A DNA stretch of 37,847 nucleotides, from the NCBI GenBank assembly GCA_002496805.1, contig DALO01000008.1, forward strand, positions 32,905 through 70,751, in the 5' to 3' direction. Within the stretch, counting starts at the first letter, position 1. Each line of letters opens with the position of its first letter. Made by a program: the position numbers and the translations under genes. The notes under the pieces were generated by a model. The model was given only the letters and a program-made list of their open reading frames with translations, made no database searches and had not been told where the DNA came from. Positions 15,475 through 26,336 of the stretch are shown one piece after another. The stretch comes from Methanobacterium sp. UBA353 (GTDB lineage: Archaea > Methanobacteriota > Methanobacteria > Methanobacteriales > Methanobacteriaceae).

Positions 15475-17199
15475 GTGTCTTGGATTATCCTATTAGTTGT
15501 GATTATCATCGCTTCTGTTAAAACAATGAGTTCAAAAAACTCTATGACGGTATCAGTCATAATACCAGCCTATAATGAAGAAAAAACAGTGGCTAACGTG
15601 ATAAAAACAGTTAAATCACTTAATTACATTGATGAAATCATTGTGGTAAATGATGGCTCAGCAGATACCACTGAACAAACTGCCAAAGAGGCAGGGGCAA
15701 CCGTGCTAAGTCATACAAAAAATAGGGGAAAGGGTGCTGCCATAAAAACTGGTTTCAAAAACTCTAAAGGAGATATTGTACTGTTTCTAGATGCTGACCT
15801 CCAAGAATTAGTCCCAATCCAAGTAGATAAAATGATCAGACCAATCCTGAATGGAGAAGCAGACGTCATCAAAACTAAATTTAAAAGAGAAGCAGGAAGA
15901 GTCACCGAATTGACAGCAAAACCTTTATTAAACTTTTTTTTCCCAGAAATTAAATTTGAACAACCCCTCAGCGGCCAATTCGCTGCTAAAAGATCTTTCC
16001 TCAAAAACATCCAATTGGAGGATGATTACGGTGTAGATGTGGGAATAGTGTTGGACGCAGACGTTATGGGAGTACGGGTTAAAGAAGTAGATATTGGAAA
16101 TATTAATCATACCATGTCCTCACTGTATGAACTGAACATCGTAGCTACCGAAGTAGTGCGAACCATTGTGGACCGTGCTAACAGTTACGGTAGAATCACC
16201 ATGATCGACTCTTTAGGAAAATCAATAAGAATGGGAGTTTTAGGACTATCACTAACCACATTAGGATTTTTCTTTGTATTTTTTATCAGAATTCGACCTT
16301 CATACGTGGCCCTTTACTTGGGATTGGCCATAATCATTGCTGGAATTCTAATAGCCATTTATTATGTGATTAAAATTATAAAAGCATCTATAAAAACCAT
16401 TTTAAGGCCTGATTCTAAGTCTCGTAACTTTAAATCATTTTTTTATATGCATTCACCCCTGATAGTTTCAGCGTTGATCATGTTCGCGGTCCTTTTTACA
16501 ATGTTGGGTTCAGTGCATGTGGATGAGGGGAAAATATCAATTGAACCCGCCGCTCGTAATGTAATTTTTTGGAAGCAACCTGTAGAAAATCAATCTTTTG
16601 ACATTAGAGGGCCCTACACTGTGGACAGTGCTATCGAAAACGAAAGTTCAATTATCAGAATTCCTGAAGATGCCCTGAAAACATTAGGATTAAATTATGA
16701 AGATACCATCATGATAAATCAACAAGGTTACCTTCTAAATCAGACCATTCCCGGTGAAGAAAGCATAGTGAGGATACCATATAATGCCCGGAATACTCTG
16801 GGATTGAATGTACGTGATGTTATAAGTGATTCAGAACTTCGAAATTTCTTTAAGAATCTTTATGCTGAGAAAAAACTTTCCTTAAGCACATCAAATATAA
16901 CCATAACCGAAGGAAAGATAATAAAAACCACCGCCGATGATGCTAAAATTATCAACATATATCTTAACGACAAAAAAATCGGTAGCACGACCGGTGTGTT
17001 AAAAGAAGGGACATACCAGATCTATTTAGATGGTTATCTATACAAAACAATTTATATCGATGAAAATAGACCCCAAGATACTTTTTTAGTGACAAAAGGG
17101 GGAAATGTGGTTAAAATTCAAGTTGCTGGAAACACTAAATCAAATGACCAGTTCCCCACGTGGGATAAGGGAATATTATTCTATTTGAACTTTTCCTGA
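15475..17199 (+). CDS. Membrane GT2 glycosyltransferase with outer domain
   Basis: 574 residues. A hydrophobic N-terminus (4-16) precedes a cytoplasmic GT2 domain like dolichol-phosphate sugar synthases: SVIIPAYNEEKT (27-38), VVNDGSADT (57-65), the DADLQE metal site (106-111) and the acceptor region QPLSGQFAAKRSF (163-175). Two membrane helices (253-272 and 278-300) and a third (326-345) follow. The last 225 residues are probably outside. This part includes two related segments, SSIIRIPEDALKTLGLNYED (391-410) and ESIVRIPYNARNTLGLNVRD (429-448), which look like AbrB/SpoVT-type hairpins, then beta-rich sequence. It likely takes part in lipid-linked sugar or surface glycan synthesis. The GTG start at 15475 follows GAGGTG with good spacing. 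Confidence 0.85.
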   Translation: MSWIILLVVIIIASVKTMSSKNSMTVSVIIPAYNEEKTVANVIKTVKSLNYIDEIIVVNDGSADTTEQTAKEAGATVLSHTKNRGKGAAIKTGFKNSKGDIVLFLDADLQELVPIQVDKMIRPILNGEADVIKTKFKREAGRVTELTAKPLLNFFFPEIKFEQPLSGQFAAKRSFLKNIQLEDDYGVDVGIVLDADVMGVRVKEVDIGNINHTMSSLYELNIVATEVVRTIVDRANSYGRITMIDSLGKSIRMGVLGLSLTTLGFFFVFFIRIRPSYVALYLGLAIIIAGILIAIYYVIKIIKASIKTILRPDSKSRNFKSFFYMHSPLIVSALIMFAVLFTMLGSVHVDEGKISIEPAARNVIFWKQPVENQSFDIRGPYTVDSAIENESSIIRIPEDALKTLGLNYEDTIMINQQGYLLNQTIPGEESIVRIPYNARNTLGLNVRDVISDSELRNFFKNLYAEKKLSLSTSNITITEGKIIKTTADDAKIINIYLNDKKIGSTTGVLKEGTYQIYLDGYLYKTIYIDENRPQDTFLVTKGGNVVKIQVAGNTKSNDQFPTWDKGILFYLNFS

Positions 17200-17255
17200 A
17201 AAAAATATTTATTTAATAAATTTCAACATATTTCTAACAATCATGATAAATACAA

Positions 17256-18188
17256 TTAATAATAGACCTTAGCTGCCTCTTCAATATCATTATAAACACC
17301 CAATGCAGCTAAAGCTCCAATTTTACCTTGACTGCCAGTTACTTCCACCAGTTCAACACCTACCGACTCAGCAACCTTTTCAGCTTCTTCAACTGTAATC
17401 ATGGATTTTTTAGCTGCTCCGGCATAAGAACGAAGTTCTTCAGGAATTTGTATTCCTTGAATCACTGCAATCGCAGTTTCATTTGATAAGGTATCTTCTT
17501 TTAGCAGTCTTACAACTTCTTTAACTAATTTATCCTTTTCATCCTGTTTTACTGCAAATACTAAAGCTATTGCCACACAGTTCTGAGTTTTATTGGGATT
17601 ATGAGGGTAAAGTTGTACTGTGATGTGATCCAAGTATTGATAACCATATTTGGTGAGTTTTGCACCTATGTTGTGAGCAAGAGTCCAAGTTGCGCCTTCA
17701 TCTTTGGTATCAGTGTCATCTATACCAATTACCACTTTTTGTAGGCGTGGTGTTACAACAGCAGCCCTACCCACCTTAGAACCTCCCCCCACGTTCCTGA
17801 GTTCTACTCGTTTAACTCCTTCTGCCATTCCTCTGCACATTGCAGCTCCAACTCCCGCACCTGCTAAACCGGCATGTGTTACCTTAACTTCGTCCCCTTC
17901 CACAGAAACTTCTTCAATGCCAGCCGCATGCAAACTAGGTTTAAGACTTAAATCAGATCTTCCAACCTTTACAAGGAAAGTGTGTCTGTTCCCATCTCTT
18001 TTAGCCTTTAAAACTATATCACTACTACGTTGATATTGGTAAATCATCCATTGGGAACCACTGATACAGGGATGGAATTCTACAATTTCTACCATATCCC
18101 CATCTACCATGGTAAGGATTTTATGGTATGGTGCAACCCATGGATCCTGGAATTTATCTTTTAAATCGTGTGGAGTGAGTATTTCCAT
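17256..18188 (-). CDS. Methanogenesis marker protein 11 (TiaS-like domain)
   Basis: 310 residues, recognised as methanogenesis marker 11, a protein found in essentially all methanogens with no settled function. The N-terminal part has VEFHPCISGSQWMIYQYQRS (about 36-55). A glycine-rich middle (HAGLAGAGVGAAMCRGMAEG) precedes a domain with GIDDTDTKDEGATW (155-168), which resembles the ATP- and agmatine-handling domain of the tRNA-Ile2 agmatidine synthase TiaS. That suggests a nucleotide-dependent reaction, perhaps modifying RNA or a cofactor; this is inference. Its GGAG binding site gives a clear ATG at 18188. It is last in a minus-strand run after ribH, 60 bases apart. Confidence 0.85.
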   Translation of the reverse strand: MEILTPHDLKDKFQDPWVAPYHKILTMVDGDMVEIVEFHPCISGSQWMIYQYQRSSDIVLKAKRDGNRHTFLVKVGRSDLSLKPSLHAAGIEEVSVEGDEVKVTHAGLAGAGVGAAMCRGMAEGVKRVELRNVGGGSKVGRAAVVTPRLQKVVIGIDDTDTKDEGATWTLAHNIGAKLTKYGYQYLDHITVQLYPHNPNKTQNCVAIALVFAVKQDEKDKLVKEVVRLLKEDTLSNETAIAVIQGIQIPEELRSYAGAAKKSMITVEEAEKVAESVGVELVEVTGSQGKIGALAALGVYNDIEEAAKVYY

Positions 18189-18248
18189 TAGATGTCTCCA
18201 AAAAACTGGCTACTTTAAAGGTGTTTATAATTTTTATGAAAAAAGGAA

Positions 18249-18662
18249 TTAATTATTAAGCCGCTCTGTCATTTTCACTACGGCTTCCACAGCACGTTTG
18301 GCATATTCCACCCTCTGATGTGCCTCAAGACGAGTCATACCAGGCCCAGTAATTCCCAAGCCCACTGGTTTGTCATATTCTAAAGCCAGATCAGCGATTT
18401 TACGAGAGGCATGCTGAACTACTATATCATCATGGTCGGTAGCTCCTTCTATTACTGCCCCAAGTGTAACCACTGCATCAATATCATCTTGCTCTAGGAG
18501 TTTTTTGATGGCCAGTGGCATGTCAAAAACTCCAGGAACTGTGATAACTTCAGTTATTTCAGATTCTAAAAATTTTGCATGTTCTTTTGCTAGTTCTAAC
18601 ATCATATGAGTTATGTCATAATTAAATTCTGCGACTACAGCTCCTATCCGAACTTTTACCAT
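18249..18662 (-). CDS. ribH: 6,7-dimethyl-8-ribityllumazine synthase RibH
   Basis: Condenses 5-amino-6-ribitylamino-uracil with 3,4-dihydroxybutanone phosphate to the lumazine precursor of riboflavin; the precursor also leads towards F420/FAD needs in methanogens. The 137-residue protein shows VAEFNYDITHMMLELA (substrate loop near the N-terminus), VPGVFDMPLAIKKLL, VTLGAVIEGATDHDD with the conserved catalytic His region, and KPVGLGITGPGM. Members assemble into 60-subunit shells or pentamers. The ATG at 18662 is chosen because GGAGG lies seven bases upstream; the in-frame ATG at 18677 would start before that site. It is followed by the marker 11 gene. Confidence 0.95.
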   Translation of the reverse strand: MVKVRIGAVVAEFNYDITHMMLELAKEHAKFLESEITEVITVPGVFDMPLAIKKLLEQDDIDAVVTLGAVIEGATDHDDIVVQHASRKIADLALEYDKPVGLGITGPGMTRLEAHQRVEYAKRAVEAVVKMTERLNN

Positions 18663-18763
18663 AATGATTCCTCCCATAATACTCTAAGATCGATTGATAT
18701 GTAATTCATTATAATTTTTTTTTAGTTTCTAATTTAGTTGAATTTCGATTTTATAGAAAAGTT

Positions 18764-18850
18764 TTACGGCATAGCTAGTATAAATCCAGCTAATGTGCTT
18801 AAAACGAAGAGAACTATAATAAAAATAACAATCCATTGCATTCTGGTCAT
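18764..18850 (-). CDS. 28-residue single-helix membrane peptide
   Basis: A short reading frame between the cysteine desulfurase gene and ribH: MTRMQWIVIFIIVLFVLSTL followed by AGFILAMP. It would be one transmembrane helix with a positive N-terminus, so N-in. An excellent AAGGAG site overlaps the TAA stop of the cysteine desulfurase gene, with nine bases to the ATG, which is the layout of a translationally coupled gene. I know no family for it. Being this short, coding status rests on the binding site and the clean hydrophobic pattern. It might anchor or regulate a neighbour, but nothing in the sequence says which. Confidence 0.6.
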   Translation of the reverse strand: MTRMQWIVIFIIVLFVLSTLAGFILAMP

Positions 18851-18864
18851 TTTTTTTATCTCCT

Positions 18865-20073
18865 TTATGTTTTTATGAACTTGGACACATCTTGAAGGGT
18901 TTCACATAATGTTTCTATTTCTTCTCTGGTATTATAATAATGTATGGATGCCCTAACTGTTCCACCCAATTGGTAAGCCCCCATATGCCTTAAAGATGGC
19001 ATGGCACAGTGAAAACCACTCCGAACACAGATGGATTTAACTTCATCTAGTATTTTAGCCAAGTCGTGAGGGTTTATATTGTCTATATTGAAGGACACAA
19101 TACCATAAATATTTTCTGGACTTCCATAAACATTGGCATTTTCAATATCTTGGACTCCTTGATACATGATTTTTGTCAATTTTTTACTGTGTTTTTCGAT
19201 TTTGGATATCCCAATCCTTCCCAAATAATTAGTTGCTGAGCCGAGACCTATAAAACCCGCTATGTTTTGAGTCCCAGCTTCAAAACATGATGGTGATTCT
19301 GTAAGTTCGAAATAATTTTCTGTAACGTTTTCAACTGTACTTCCTCCAAGGTTAAGGGGATTCAATTTTGCATGGGAATCTCTGGCATGATACAAAAAAC
19401 CAGTTCCAACCGGACCTAATAATCCTTTATGTCCGGGGAATGCAATAAAATCAGCTTTTAATTTTTTTAGGTCCATATTTATATGGCCTGCAGATTGAGC
19501 AGCATCTACTAAGTAAAATGCATTCTGATCTTCTACTATTCTTGAGATTTCATTAACAGGTTGTACTGACCCAATGGAATTATTGATATGGGTGATGGTC
19601 ACCAGCCGAGTGTGCTCATCCAATGCTTTTTCAACTTCACCGGGATCTATAACTCCATTTTCATCAGCTTTGATTATTTTGATTTCTACACCCCGATCTT
19701 GAAGATTAAGCCACGGAACCAGGTTAGAATGGTGTTCCATATTAGATACTATGATTTTATCTCCTTTATTCCAAGTTATCCCATGAGCTACCATGTTAAT
19801 GGATTCTGTGGCGTTTTTAGTGAAAATTATCTCTTTAGGATCTGAATTAATGAATTTGGCAATTTTTTTCCTAGCTTGTTCCAATTCTTGGGTTGCTCTA
19901 ACAGCCAGATGATATGCTCCCCTTCCAGTGTTTGCATTATAATTGTAAAAATAATCGTTCATTGATTCTATTATATGTCTTGGCGTGGGAGTGGTGCTAG
20001 CAGCATCTAGATATATAATCTTATCCAGAAGGGGCATGTCCCTTCTAACATCAGTTGTTTTCATGATATGCAC
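18865..20073 (-). CDS. Cysteine desulfurase, SufS-type (class II)
   Basis: PLP enzyme that takes sulfur from cysteine as an enzyme-bound persulfide for Fe-S clusters or thiolation. In 402 residues: NMEHHSNLVPW (111-121) with the His that stacks on PLP, the cofactor Lys in AFPGHKGLLG (K216), EAGTQNIAG (265-273) and the active Cys in VRSGFHCAMPS (C356). The short loop around this Cys marks class II (SufS-like). Many methanogens lack such enzymes and use other sulfur routes, so its presence here is worth noting. GTG 20073 has AGGA seven bases upstream; ATG 20064 is an alternative start. A TATA-like TTTATAATAC lies about 40 bases upstream. Confidence 0.93.
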   Translation of the reverse strand: MHIMKTTDVRRDMPLLDKIIYLDAASTTPTPRHIIESMNDYFYNYNANTGRGAYHLAVRATQELEQARKKIAKFINSDPKEIIFTKNATESINMVAHGITWNKGDKIIVSNMEHHSNLVPWLNLQDRGVEIKIIKADENGVIDPGEVEKALDEHTRLVTITHINNSIGSVQPVNEISRIVEDQNAFYLVDAAQSAGHINMDLKKLKADFIAFPGHKGLLGPVGTGFLYHARDSHAKLNPLNLGGSTVENVTENYFELTESPSCFEAGTQNIAGFIGLGSATNYLGRIGISKIEKHSKKLTKIMYQGVQDIENANVYGSPENIYGIVSFNIDNINPHDLAKILDEVKSICVRSGFHCAMPSLRHMGAYQLGGTVRASIHYYNTREEIETLCETLQDVSKFIKT

Positions 20074-20222
20074 TGATTATTCCTTAAATTTTGTTTAAAT
20101 ATGGTTTAGTAGTATTATAAAAATGTAAAATTAAATTTAACTATATCAATCCATTGATTTACATGTAGTGTTTGATTTAGGTGATGTGTTAAGAAAAAAA
20201 TAAAATAAGGTTTGATTGTTGT

Positions 20223-21209
20223 TTATGATTCTAGTTTAGTTCTAACTTCGGCAGCCATCTCCATGGTAGATGCGCTGCCACCCAAATCAGGTGTGACAAC
20301 TTGGCCCTCTTTCAAGACTTCCACAAGTGCATCTTCAAGTTTTCGAGCAGCAACAGTTTCTTCCAAATAATTCAACATTAAAACTGCAGATAATATCATT
20401 GCAGAGGGATTTGCAGTTCCTTTTCCCGCGTGTCTTGGTGCTGAACCGTGGACGGGTTCAAATAAACCTTGATTTTCACCTATATTTGCTGATGGAATTA
20501 ATCCCAGCCCTCCCACCAACCCTGCACCTTCATCAGATAGGATGTCTCCGAAAAGGTTGGTAGTTACAATTACATCAAACATTTCAGGCCTGGTGATAAA
20601 AAACATTGCAGTTGCATCCACATAACGGTCATCCAACTCCATTCCAGGATATTCTTTGGATACTTTGTAGAATGAATCCCTGAATATTCCGTCAGTTTTT
20701 TTAAGAACATTTGCTTTATGAACAGCAGTTACTTTACCCCTACCAGTTTGTTGGGCGTATTCAAAAGCGAATTTGCATATCCTTTCAGAAGCTTGTCTGG
20801 TAATCACCCGGGTGGCAGTTGCTCCTTCAGCTGTTTCCTCTTCTAAACCAATGTATAGTCCTTCTGTGTTTTCTCTGACTATCACGAAGTCCAAGTTATC
20901 GAAAAGACACTTGGTACCAGGGTATGATTTCACAGGTCGGAGATTAACATACAAATCAAGTTCTTGCCTCATTTTAACAATCACGTCGGCAGCAGTTTCT
21001 CCTGCAGCTCCAAAAAGACATGCTTGCGATGCTTTTACTATGTTTACTGTTTCTTGGGGTAAAGCCACCCCTGTTTTCTCCATGTGTTCGTCACCGGCAT
21101 CAGCAAATGTGTAGTCAAAGTCAACATCTAATGCTTCCAGAACATGGAGTGTTGCCTCCATGACCTCTTTTCCAATCCCATCTCCAGGTATAACTGATAT
21201 TTTATACAT
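20223..21209 (-). CDS. leuB: 3-isopropylmalate dehydrogenase LeuB (or homoisocitrate dehydrogenase)
   Basis: NAD-dependent beta-decarboxylating dehydrogenase of 328 residues. Landmarks: IPGDGIGKEV (7-16), the substrate region MRQELDLYVNLRPVKSYPG, VIVRENTEGLYIG, catalytic Tyr/Lys part AVHKANVLKKTDGIF, Asp-rich DRYVDATAMFF and NLFGDILSDEGAGLVGGLG, then the NAD site FEPVHGSAPRHAGKGTANP. LeuB and AksF (coenzyme B synthesis) are hard to tell apart by eye. The operon partner LeuD has a specificity loop typical of isopropylmalate, so leucine synthesis is favoured. It lies 62 bases after leuD and has an AAAGGTG site. A T-rich run on the minus strand near 20190-20206 may end the operon. Confidence 0.88.
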   Translation of the reverse strand: MYKISVIPGDGIGKEVMEATLHVLEALDVDFDYTFADAGDEHMEKTGVALPQETVNIVKASQACLFGAAGETAADVIVKMRQELDLYVNLRPVKSYPGTKCLFDNLDFVIVRENTEGLYIGLEEETAEGATATRVITRQASERICKFAFEYAQQTGRGKVTAVHKANVLKKTDGIFRDSFYKVSKEYPGMELDDRYVDATAMFFITRPEMFDVIVTTNLFGDILSDEGAGLVGGLGLIPSANIGENQGLFEPVHGSAPRHAGKGTANPSAMILSAVLMLNYLEETVAARKLEDALVEVLKEGQVVTPDLGGSASTMEMAAEVRTKLES

Positions 21210-21270
21210 GTATTAACACCTTTTTAAGCTAATCATAGCTATTTTTTTTAAAATCCTTTATTTATCGTTT

Positions 21271-21783
21271 TTATTCGTCCTTGATCTCTGTTAGGTGGTT
21301 TTTCATGTAACTGATAAGACCACCCTCCTCCATAATGTTCATCATGAAATCAGGAAGTGGTTTAATTTCAAATTCTTGAAAATTGTTTAAATCTTTTAAA
21401 ACCCCTTCATCCATATTAATTTCGATTTCATCCCCTTCATTGATATTTTTAGATATTCCTTTTGCTTCTATAAGGAGTAATCCAATGTTTACTGAGTTTC
21501 TGTAGAATATTCGTGCAAATGATTCAGCAACAACGGCGGATATTCCTGCGCCTTTAATGGCTATGGGTGCATGTTCCCGAGACGATCCACATCCAAAGTT
21601 TTTTCCTGCTACTATTATGTCTCCTTTTTTTACTTTTTCAGAGAAATTAGGGTCACATCCTTCCATAACACATGCTGCAAGTTCTTTTTCTCCAGTTAAC
21701 ACCAAATATCTGCCGGGAAGGATTGCATCAGTGTCAACATCATCTTCAAACTTCCAAACCTTTCCTTTAATGATATTATCCAT
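21271..21783 (-). CDS. leuD: 3-isopropylmalate dehydratase small subunit LeuD
   Basis: Small swivelling subunit of the aconitase-type isomerase. The 170 residues carry DVDTDAILPGRYLVLTGEKE (about 15-34) and the substrate-binding GKNFGCGSSREHAPIA. The loop YLVLT is the position that sets substrate: as I recall, methanogen homoaconitases have YLRT there, with Arg holding the extra carboxylate, while isopropylmalate enzymes have YLV plus a hydrophobic residue. This copy therefore points to leucine synthesis. ATG 21783 is chosen, with AAGGTGAT just upstream, over an in-frame GTG at 21792 that lies within that site. It follows leuC by 61 bases. Confidence 0.9.
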   Translation of the reverse strand: MDNIIKGKVWKFEDDVDTDAILPGRYLVLTGEKELAACVMEGCDPNFSEKVKKGDIIVAGKNFGCGSSREHAPIAIKGAGISAVVAESFARIFYRNSVNIGLLLIEAKGISKNINEGDEIEINMDEGVLKDLNNFQEFEIKPLPDFMMNIMEEGGLISYMKNHLTEIKDE

Positions 21784-21844
21784 TTTTATCACCTTTAATA
21801 GCTTTATAAGGGATTTAATGCTTCAATTAACAGCACCATTAGAA

Positions 21845-23098
21845 TTACGATCTGGGGTCAGTTATTTCTCCTTTAATGGCGGATGCAGCCGCTACAGCAG
21901 CAGAGCTGAGATATACTTCTGCTTCGGAGCTTCCTTGCCTTCCTTTGAAGTTTCGGTTGGATGTGGAGAGACTGACTTCTCCAGGACCAAGGAATCCTAC
22001 ATGGCCACCTAAGCAAGGACCACAACATGGATTACATACCAAGGCCCCAGAATCCACAAATATGTCCATAAGACCTTTTTCGAGTGCTTGACTGTAAATT
22101 TCCCTGGAAGCAGGAATGACCAGCATACGCACATTATTAGAAACTTGTTTTCCTTTTAGGATTTTTGCTGCCACTTTGAGATCATCTAGGCGGCCATTAG
22201 TACAGGACCCCAGAAATATCTGATTAATTGGGGTTCCTTCCACTTCACCCACCGGTTTGACATTGTCTACATTGTGTGGACAAGCAATTTGAGGTTCCAG
22301 ATCGTTTATATCTACGAACATGGTGGTGAGTGATTTGGCATCTTCATCAGTAACGAAAGATTCATAATGATGATTCACGCGCCCTTTAAGATAGTTAATG
22401 GTCTTTTCATCAACTTCTACTAGGCCAGTTTTTCCACCCATCTCTATAGCCATATTACATAGAGCCATCCTATCAGAAACTGACATGTTTCTGGTAGTTT
22501 CTCCTCCAAATTCGCATGCTTGGTAATTTGCACCGTCTGCCCCTATTTGTCCGATTATATTCAACACCACATCTTTCGAGTATACGTGTTTGGCGAGTTT
22601 TCCTTCTATATCGAATTTTATAGTTTCAGGGACTTTAAACCAGAGTTTTCCCGTGGCAAATACCATTGCCATGTCTGTCGATCCAATCCCTGTGGCAAAT
22701 GCTCCTAATGCCCCATGAGTGCAAGTGTGAGAGTCTGAACCAACAATTACTTCTCCAGGAACTACATGTCCCTTTTCAGGCAGGACTTGGTGGCACACCC
22801 CCTCCCGAACATCGTAAAAGTTGGTTATTTTCTGATTTTTCACAAATTCTCGCATGAATATGTGGTTTTGGGCTGCTTCCAGAGAGTCAGCTGGCACCTG
22901 ATGATCAAAAAGAACCACAATCTTTTCTGGATCCCATACATGATCCACCCCAATTTTTTGGAAAGATTCGACGGATAATGGTCCTGTTAAATCATGAGTC
23001 ATTGCAACATCAATATTAGCCATTACAATATTTCCCGCTTCTGTTTCATCTAATCCTGCTGCTCGTGCAAGTATTTTTTCTGCCATGGTCATTGACAT
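21845..23098 (-). CDS. leuC: 3-isopropylmalate dehydratase large subunit LeuC
   Basis: Large catalytic subunit (417 residues) that holds the [4Fe-4S] cluster and isomerises 2-isopropylmalate to 3-isopropylmalate with LeuD. Cluster ligands are visible: Cys in LGSCTNGRLDD (C299) and the two in CNPCCGPCLGGH (355-366). Also seen are the active-site DHQVPADS (65-72), GSDSHTCTHGALG (120-132) and IPASREIY. Paralogues that act on homoaconitate share all of these, so the substrate is assigned through LeuD. A GGAGG site precedes the ATG. It lies 75 bases after the MarR gene on the same strand; a TATA-like TTATAAAAG at about 23131-23139 might give it a second promoter. Confidence 0.93.
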   Translation of the reverse strand: MSMTMAEKILARAAGLDETEAGNIVMANIDVAMTHDLTGPLSVESFQKIGVDHVWDPEKIVVLFDHQVPADSLEAAQNHIFMREFVKNQKITNFYDVREGVCHQVLPEKGHVVPGEVIVGSDSHTCTHGALGAFATGIGSTDMAMVFATGKLWFKVPETIKFDIEGKLAKHVYSKDVVLNIIGQIGADGANYQACEFGGETTRNMSVSDRMALCNMAIEMGGKTGLVEVDEKTINYLKGRVNHHYESFVTDEDAKSLTTMFVDINDLEPQIACPHNVDNVKPVGEVEGTPINQIFLGSCTNGRLDDLKVAAKILKGKQVSNNVRMLVIPASREIYSQALEKGLMDIFVDSGALVCNPCCGPCLGGHVGFLGPGEVSLSTSNRNFKGRQGSSEAEVYLSSAAVAAASAIKGEITDPRS

Positions 23099-23173
23099 TT
23101 TTATCCTCCATTTTAAACCAGATATATCTTTTATAATCGAAATTGTTGTTTGATTCCATTTTAGTAACGAATA

Positions 23174-23602
23174 CTAGTATAACTTGGACAATGTGATCTT
23201 ATTTACAATATTTACGAAGTTTTGGACTTCTTCCTGATTTAATATCTTTAAAATCTTCTTAATTGTGTCTTTATGTACTTGTTTATGCATTTCCATTATG
23301 TAGTTACCTTTTTTAGTCAGTTGTAGGAAGTAAAACCTTTTGTCTTCACTCGATTGTATTTTGCTTACAATCCCCAAGTCAATTAATTGGTTTATGGCCA
23401 CTGACACTGTTGATTTTTTGACATCCAGAGTTTTAGATAATTCAGAAACACTTATTCCCGCATTTTTATCGATTAACTCAATGTAATATAATTGTCGTAG
23501 GGTGTATTCTTTTAAATCTCCAGACCGAAGTTGTGTTTGGAATTTCCTCATTAATTCACTAAGTTTATCCATGGATTCTACCAGTTCAAGTTCCTGATTC
23601 AT
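23174..23602 (-). CDS. MarR-family transcription regulator
   Basis: 142 residues with a winged helix-turn-helix: SVSELSKTLDVKKSTVSVAINQL (about 55-77) is the recognition part, and SKIQSSEDKRFYFLQLTKKG (about 82-101) is the wing with the family's Asp-Lys-Arg. Flanking helices at both ends should make the dimer. MarR proteins usually repress their own operon and release DNA on binding a ligand. Here the gene is first in the run MarR, leuC, leuD, leuB. A 16-base dyad sits in its own promoter (23626-23641). Control of leucine genes is a fair guess from order only. A GTCACCCC complement gives a strong GGGGTGAC binding site. Confidence 0.9.
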   Translation of the reverse strand: MNQELELVESMDKLSELMRKFQTQLRSGDLKEYTLRQLYYIELIDKNAGISVSELSKTLDVKKSTVSVAINQLIDLGIVSKIQSSEDKRFYFLQLTKKGNYIMEMHKQVHKDTIKKILKILNQEEVQNFVNIVNKITLSKLY

Positions 23603-23625
23603 GAGTTGTCACCCCAATAGATATA

Positions 23626-23654
23626 TAGTTTTATCAAACTAACTATTATAAAAG
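23626..23654 (-). promoter_or_regulatory. MarR gene promoter with dyad operator
   Basis: TAGTTT (23626-23631) and AAACTA (23636-23641) form a perfect 6+4+6 inverted repeat. On the minus strand a TATA box CCTTTTATAATAG lies just upstream (23644-23655), so the dyad occupies the space between TATA and the expected start near 23624. A protein bound there would block transcription. Autoregulation by the MarR product is likely but not shown. Confidence 0.55.
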
Positions 23655-23777
23655 GTTTGCCCAACAAAATAAATTCAATGATTACTTCTCACAAGCTCGG
23701 AAAAAAACCATTATTATTACCCATAATAATGTAACCACATCACAGATGATACTTAATTAACACATTATGTAATAAAA

Positions 23778-23787
23778 TTTATATATA
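23778..23787 (+). promoter_or_regulatory. TATA box of the rpa gene
   Basis: TTTATATATA is a full-consensus archaeal TATA box, about 90 bases before the rpa ATG. The transcription start is expected near 23808. Confidence 0.55.
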
Positions 23788-23869
23788 ATGTAATACTTAC
23801 TTATATTGAATACTATCTAATTAATATAAATAGGCAGATTGAAGAGAGATATTTCGTGAGGGAAATAAA

Positions 23870-26242
<2,373 letters not shown>

Positions 26243-26336
26243 TTAAATTAATTCCGTGAAGTTAAAATATGGAAAAAAAGATTAAAATGCCTAATAAGTT
26301 TGTAAATACAAAAAAAATTAAAAATGGAGATTAATT

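Noticed and set aside
26270..26335. 21-codon Lys-rich frame between rpa and radA
   Set aside because: No binding site, and its end overlaps the radA ribosome-binding site; likely chance in A-rich sequence.
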